Assembly (NCBI RefSeq): GCF_018143015.1
Contig: NC_054742.1
Coordinates: 54,073,195 to 54,137,194 of the forward strand
Direction of reading: 5' to 3'
DNA from: Lytechinus variegatus
Taxonomy: Eukaryota > Echinodermata > Echinoidea > Temnopleuroida > Toxopneustidae
Length of the DNA: 64,000 nucleotides
This document shows positions 57,657 to 64,000 of the stretch, piece by piece. Numbering within the stretch: the first letter of the stretch is position 1; each line of letters opens with the position of its first letter. The notes under the pieces are model-generated. The model had not been told where the DNA came from, did not search any database, and saw only the letters and a list, made by a program, of their open reading frames with translations. The translations under genes were made by a program, and so were the position numbers.

Positions 57657-60300
57657 GCCATCTCATTGGCATGGCAACAAACTTTATATCTGATTTTTGC
57701 AGCGAATGAGGATTCTCATGGTATGTGTGACTTGACAAACGAGGCTGCGATTATATCACTTTTGCCCTTCGCTGCATTCAAAGGAAAGACTTGGAAAAGG
57801 ACCCTTCAAAAGGCTGTGAAGCTTTACAGATGAGCTCCTTTGAATCGTGTGTGAAGTTGCGGCATGTTTTCTATTTCATATCAGGCCTCATAGCTCGGCT
57901 GAATGAATTATCCCATGGTGGAATCTGTTTTAAAATTATTGAGAGACACAAGGTCTGTGTTGAACCTTGCCAGTGAAACCAAAGGAGGAATGGTGCTATG
58001 TTTACAGGGGAACTTGTTTGCTTGGAGTTCATGCAACTCTTTCTTGGCATTACAGAAGAGTACAATACAAATGCATCTGGCTGATTATTGCTGAATTTGG
58101 AAATCTGATTTTGTTGGGCCTGACCAATCAGCTATAGACCTTATGCATGTGAAGTCATCGCGCCGCCATCTTAGTGGCTGAAGCCCACGCATTGGTGATC
58201 TGCAGCTGCATCTCTGACAACTCTGTTTAGGCATATTCCCATGTCCTCTAAGGGAGGGCGCTATTGAGATTATCATCATATGCATAAGGCCTATTGAGAG
58301 AAACTGATGTGATGGAAGATGGATATTACTTTATTCAAATAGATTCACAGAGAAAAGAAAATGTGGGTGGAGTTTTTAGTTGTAATGCACATGAAAACAG
58401 CAGATAGAGGGAGAGAGAAAGAGAGTACTGGGGTATGAAAGACACAGGAGATTATTACAAAGGCCAAGGCAATTGATTTTTTGGTAGGCTTACCATCACC
58501 ATGTTGTCATTTATTTGTTTACAAATCAAGATGAAATATTACAATATTACTATTACAAGATGATCGTGTGCTTAATTGATTACAGGTATGATACTTTACT
58601 TTGCACATCTCACCAGAGCCAGAGATGCCTAAAACCATGGAGATCATTCTCTTGAAGCATCTTTGCAGTAATTTTCACTGACAAACCTGCTCTCATCCAA
58701 TGGGATGCAAGTATTTCAGTAGCTTGGTACTGTCAGTGAAAATCACTGACATAAATTGCATCGTGAAATGTGGGCCCAGGCCTTGAAAGTTTAGACATTG
58801 GTTTATTACTCTTGTGAGGTGCAATATAAACATGTGGGGTTACAACATTAGCAATAAATACAATGAAGATGAACTAACTTGGTGTGATCAAATCTGTCAT
58901 TTCTTTCTTTTTTCTACTGAGGTTTAGTCTTTTGGCATGTGAACAAAAATACTGAGGCAGAAACAAAAAAGAACCTTGCCTCATTTCTTTCTTTGGAAGC
59001 ACTCTTTGTGATGTTTCTAAAGTGCGTTGCTAAACACGTGTATTTATATGAAAATATTGTGAATATTGTATCATATGGATATTTCTGAGTCGCTATTATG
59101 TTTGTAATTTTCTCAGTTATAATTTTTCTTCTTCATTTTACAGATTGTTGAATTTTGAGTAGTACTATACTGAAAAAAATAAATACCCTTCAAGCTTTCT
59201 GTTGATGTAGATCATGTACTATTTTTTTTTCTATGTCTTCCATGAATATCATGCTATTGAATGATCAGGTGATTTCATGGGGAGTGCTGTTCTCTTCTTC
59301 AAACTGCTTTAAATGCTTGGGGTTTAAAAATGTGATCTCATTCCCTAGTGAGTTTTACTTGTAAATAACTTTGTTGATATTTAGCTTGATTTAGCAGAAA
59401 TATATGTACATTGTCTCCTGATGAGGACTTTTCTTCGATCATTTCTGACTGACTCGTGTGTTGATTTCAAAATGACTTCCTGATTTAATGCTGCCTGTAT
59501 ACTTTCATTAACTTGAAGAGATGAAATGCCCCATACTAGTGCAAATACAAAGTTTTTAAAGTTTAAGGAATGTGAATTTATCAATAACACCAGTGAACTT
59601 TTCAACCATAGTTTGGACACAATCATGATCTTCAAGAGTCAGGTTTATAAAAGACAGAATTCTTGATTCATTTAGGAATAAATGAGAACAGAATTATTCA
59701 AGGAACACACACATTGCTTATTAAAGAAATCTCTATTTTTCATGCCACTTGTTTGCTGATATATATTTTATGATCAATACCTGAATGCAATGCTTGCTGC
59801 TTTATGTAGAGTTGGTATAAATGAGTTATACCAGTTTGAATCATGATTATTCAAAATCTGCGAACAAATTTATTTGAACAAAATACAGTTTATATTAGTG
59901 TTATCAGTCATGGTATGATTTTCATTATTAATGAGCTTATCTGAAATACGTAAGAAGATATTGTTTTTTTCTTCTCAAATGCCTGATCAAGGTCTTGTAT
60001 ACCTGTATGTGTTTTTCTTGAGTACATCCTCAGAATTCCTTTGCCTTTGTTTATGTGAAGATCATGTACAGTTTTATGTTTTACAACTTTATGCAAGTAT
60101 CTGCAACCATTTTGCATTGTGTGTATGTCGGAAGAAATGTCATACATATAGTCTGTTGGATGAATGAAAGCATGTCATTTGTGAATCATTATTATAATGC
60201 ATTTGCAAGAGTGAATATATCCAATCAAATATTTTGTCATGTTGCTATTCAACTTTGTTCACAGTCAAAGGAGAATGATACCCTTCATCTTGGTGCAAGT
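57657..60300 (+). other. SMAD4: SMAD4 3' UTR and flank
   Basis: No further coding exon. Contains a small MITE at 58132-58295. AATAAA hexamers occur near 58852 and 59178, so a poly(A) site in this range is possible but unproven. Confidence 0.55.
58132..58295. mobile_element. 164-bp MITE in the SMAD4 3' region
   Basis: CTATAGACCTTATGCATGTG faces CATATGCATAAGGCCTATTG. It carries GCCGCCATCTTA (58162-58173), the same 12-mer found in both arms of the foldback at 21618-23127. No target duplication recognised. Confidence 0.72.
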
Positions 60301-60775
60301 TAGCTTGTGTGAAAGCAGAAAAATGAAAGAATGAGTAAATATGGACAAGAAATAAGGAATTTATGAGCATTTGAGTGTTGGGATTACTAATGCTCACTGG
60401 CAATGAGAACGAGATCTGTGATGTCACACATGTACGGCTCTCCGCTTTGGTACTGAAAATATACCCTAAACATCTCTTTTTGCTCATTCTCTAATATGAC
60501 GAAAATTTCATTCAGGATACAATGTTGTCAAACCTCATTTAAACACTCGCATAAAAAGAGAAGACCCATTCATGAAAAAGACTAGATTCATTATTACAAT
60601 ACATACAGTAAAGTAATTGAAAAGTGGTACAGTGTGTGACGTCACAGATTTTGCATTACCAATAGAAGGATCTACATTGTATTAGTGATCCCAATATCCA
60701 AATTCTCAAACTTTCATTGATCTTTCTATTTCATATGAATTCAACTGGTTTCCAAGGGTTTTTCTCCGTTAAGCA
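60301..60775. mobile_element. Foldback MITE family B, copy 2
   Basis: TAGCTTGTGTGAAAGCAGAA, ATGAGCATTTGAGTGTTGGG, TCTGTGATGTCACAC and the right-arm TAGTGATCCCAATATCCAAA follow the order of 13828-14395 with substitutions and indels. It lies in the SMAD4 3' flank. Confidence 0.75.
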
Positions 60776-62025
60776 GCTTATTTTTCAAGAGAACTAGATT
60801 CATGCACAACATAATTCTCTTTAATCTATCCTTACTGCCATTTTCAAATACTCTATGAACTGGTTCAAACATTTCATCTAAACTGAAATGCACAATGTAC
60901 AGGCATGAATATTATGGACTTCTGTATTTTCCAATTCACATGCATTTGTTAGTAGTAGGTATATGAACTCTTGCAATTTCAATAAAAGGGCATTGTTTGA
61001 AAATATTTTTTTTCTTGAAATTGAATCTGATTATACATACATTTACTTCTGTTAGATAATTGAATGGGAGTTCAGATATTCACCTTTCTATTTTGGTGTA
61101 GACAAAACAATTCACATTAAATAAATAGGGAACTTCCCCTTTTGTTTGGGTTTAAACAGTGGGTCAGTATTTGGGGTTTACTAAAGATTAGTAGGTTTGA
61201 TATATATATATTTTACATTCAGATTTTGACTTGCAAGGTGATATGGTATGTGTGTATTCCTATGATGCAGGAGTTTTGTATTCCAAAGTCAAAACTTGCC
61301 ACAAAATGAATGTTCACTGGAAATAACTTGAAGTGCACAGTATTATTATGACTACTAAGATAACCGCATCTTGATCTAGCTCCTGATGTCAAGTCTCAAA
61401 GAATACACAAGCCCATCAAATATTTGTCACACGACTTCAATTACTGCTATATTATGACCCATTCAAGGCCACTCGTGATTATAAACGTTTTCTTGTATGT
61501 AATGCAATGAATTGAATTTGTGAAGTAATTTATTGTACACACGTAATGTTTCACTTGTATCATGTACAGTGGTGTGTAAATGTATTGTTTGATCAGTGCA
61601 TAATAATAAAATTGATGAGTTACTATGGAATTATAAGCAAGCTGTTGAAAGGTGATTCATTTCATTTTGTGCTGTACATTTGTACCACACACCCTCTTCC
61701 CCATTCTCTGTTATTCATGCAAAATCATCTTATCATTGTCCCTTATGTTGGTGATTTTCGCAAATAATGTGATTGGATTTTATAGCAACTTTGTCAAGTA
61801 ATACAAGATGCTGCTTTATATGTTCCCCTAGGCCCTGCATAAAAAAGAATTGAGATTGGTTGATCCAGTAATCAAAAACATCTCAAATGCATATTGTCCA
61901 TTATTTTAAAAATGTTTTCTAAACATGATGTATATTCATGCGTGCACCATTGTCTTGACAATCTAGTATGCCTCTCTTTGTTTCCTGTTTGAAATATTAT
62001 GACATTTCCATAGGTGAGGTTGATC
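60776..62025. other. Intergenic, AT-rich
   Basis: No gene or clear repeat. AATAAA at 61605-61610 could end a long SMAD4 transcript. Confidence 0.4.
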
Positions 62026-62173
62026 AGGGGCCAGTTTCATAAGGGACTTGCATCTGTTGCATCTACCATGGTAACAGGGCTCAGCAGCCAATCATAATCA
62101 AGGTCTCCATGATGGTAGTTGCCACAATGGCAAAGTTACAACAGTTGCAAGTCCTTAAGGAAACGGGCCCCAG
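62026..62173. mobile_element. 148-bp palindromic MITE (ATC target)
   Basis: AGGGGCCAGTTTCATAAGGG then ACTTGCA faces TGCAAGTCC then GAAACGGGCCCCAG. Flanked by ATC (62023-62025 and 62174-62176); the match extends to GATCA if shared bases are counted. Confidence 0.87.
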
Positions 62174-64000
62174 ATCAATCAACGTTCCACACTAAAACCA
62201 AATTCCAAAGAATCCAAACTGATATTTGAAGTAAAACATAAAAGGTAGACTTTATTGTCAATAAATGTCACAGATTTTCAAATAAAGAAAAAGATTGAAA
62301 TACACACATATACAAACATTAACTGAACAACAGAATGTGTATGGGCAGCAGTGAGAACTCTTGGTTGATTACTAAGGAGACGGTTACTAGGCTCCTTTTA
62401 CAAAACCATCTTGTCATCTAATATACATGTAGCTAGCATGTGTACAAATGAAACGGTCTGAATTGTGGTTGAAATCACTTGTTATTCAATGGTGATCATC
62501 AAAATATTCAATTACTATAAGGAAATCTATAATTCAGTCCCTTTTCATTAGTGCATCAACAAAATCAGATATATCATCTAGATTTATTCCAATACAAATG
62601 AAACTTTTAATCAGAATACTGCTACTACAGCATTGGAATGTCCAAGATATCGAGCTTACAGAATACATGAAAGAATCTATCAAAAAAAGGTAGCTCAGAC
62701 ACAAATGAGAAAAGTGTACTTGTGATACTTGCATACATACTGTATGCAAAAAAAAAAGAATGCTGATAAAGGTTAAAACATGACAAAAATAATGAAACAT
62801 AATCTGCATTGGGTACTCATTTTTCTTTGGAACTTAAAAAAAGGGAAGTACAGAAGTATGCAATATAGATCAATATATTCTAGCACAAATCATTAATTTT
62901 GCATAAGACGATAAGCCAAGTCTTTGTCATAGTCAAAGATGGTAAAAAAAAAACTGCTGAGCAAATTCCACAAAATGATCAACTTTTCTGTACTGCCGAT
63001 CCCAGTGTAAGAGCATTACAAAAAAGGTCAGATGTGCCAATGGACTTGACTGGGGCAAAATGACCCATCTTTACATAGCCCTGTACAATACTAATGATAA
63101 AATACGTAAATTGAAACATATTGTGAAATAAAAAAAAAAACAAATCAAGGTAAATAAATAGTAAAAAAACAAAAAAGTTATGAATCCATTTACAATACAT
63201 AATTGTTACTGTTAGTCCTATTTTGCTTTATTTGATTCTTCTTTCAAATAACTTTAAGTTGGCTCCCCATTTAAATCAACATAAGACAACTCAATGCCAC
63301 CTCTACACAAAACAAATATGTTGAAAGCCTTCATTACTGGTCAAATATATTGCAACATTAAACATTTGGTGGTAAATATTAACATTATGGTCCTAAAATC
63401 CCCAAAATTTGAGTTGAAATTCCCTCTACCCAAATGAGAACAGGGACATAATAAAGGACCAGATCTAGAATCAGTAGATTCCCTAAAAAGGCTCAAATCA
63501 CCTTCAAAAGCTCTATTGAACTGAACAAATTTTCAGAAGTTTTCTGAATCACTTGTATTACTTCATATCACAGTACAACCTCAAATCGTCTAGATATTTC
63601 AAAATAACAAATAGATAAATAGACTAAAATGCTCTATTAATATCAGTCCCTTTTAGGAATAAATTATTAAAATGTAATAAGAGATAAGAAGCTGAACTCA
63701 ATCTTTGAAGAAAAAAGTCTGAAGCATTCAGATAAATGAATATTTCAAACCACATCAGGCAAAAATGAAGATCCTGATTTCCCAAATATTGTTAGCATAA
63801 TGAAAATGGTTAAAAGACAAAAAGGGGAAAAAAACTTTTAAAGACAAGACAAATAAATTTCAAACAACTCTAGTCTTTATAAATCTTGAGTTTCAATATC
63901 AGTGAGAAAGAACTGAAAATGATAGTGACAATACCAATAATATTAGTAGTAATAACTTATCAACAATAATATGCATACAGACAGCAATTACAACATTAAC
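62174..64000 (-). other. Possible 3' UTR of a convergent gene
   Basis: Low-repeat, AT-rich sequence without coding potential. TTTATT at 62251-62256 is an AATAAA signal on the - strand in the right place for a transcript entering from beyond 64000. Purely positional inference. Confidence 0.2.

Overview
The window is animal nuclear DNA, most likely from an echinoderm and probably a sea urchin. Genes are split by GT-AG introns, there is no bacterial-style gene packing, and two strongly conserved metazoan genes lie in a sea of short inverted-repeat transposons, tRNA-derived SINEs and foldback elements of the kind common in echinoid genomes. The species call is an inference from repeat style and protein divergence; no database could be searched.

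Two protein-coding genes were reconstructed exon by exon, both on the + strand. WDR37 (18009-29125) has 12 coding exons and encodes a 485-residue seven-bladed WD-repeat protein. SMAD4 (45467-57656) has 11 coding exons and encodes a 663-residue co-Smad of the TGF-beta/BMP pathway, with intact MH1 and MH2 domains and an unusually long Pro/His/Gln/Ser-rich linker. All splice phases close without a frameshift. Noncoding first exons and promoters were not proven. A TATA box with a consensus donor at 11001-11108 is a candidate upstream exon for WDR37, and a CpG-richer stretch with a CRE-like site near 40214 is a candidate for SMAD4. The last 1.8 kb may be the 3' UTR of a convergent - strand gene that runs out of the window.

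Layout: 1-17.9 kb is intergenic and repeat-dense, with foldbacks at 700-1314, 11370-11641, 13275-13800 and 13828-14395, a hAT element at 4535-5695, two copies of a palindrome-bearing TIR element at 1826-2387 and 7754-8275, a LINE 3' end near 6.3 kb, and TTAA-bounded MITEs. WDR37 occupies 18-29 kb, with a 1.5-kb foldback in intron 5 and a SINE in intron 7. The stretch 29.1-45.4 kb holds the WDR37 3' flank, a SINE-like tandem array, an inverted minisatellite element present twice (34.4 and 43.6 kb), and a second hAT element (36146-37744) carrying a nested MITE. SMAD4 fills 45.4-57.7 kb, and its 3' flank carries three further foldback MITEs.

The two genes are not known to act in one pathway. SMAD4 is the shared partner of receptor-activated Smads. 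WDR37 is known in mammals as a partner of PACS proteins. Their neighbourhood here looks like ordinary tandem gene order. The most unusual signal is structural: an exceptional number of perfect or near-perfect inverted repeats at every scale, several with clean target-site duplications that define families.
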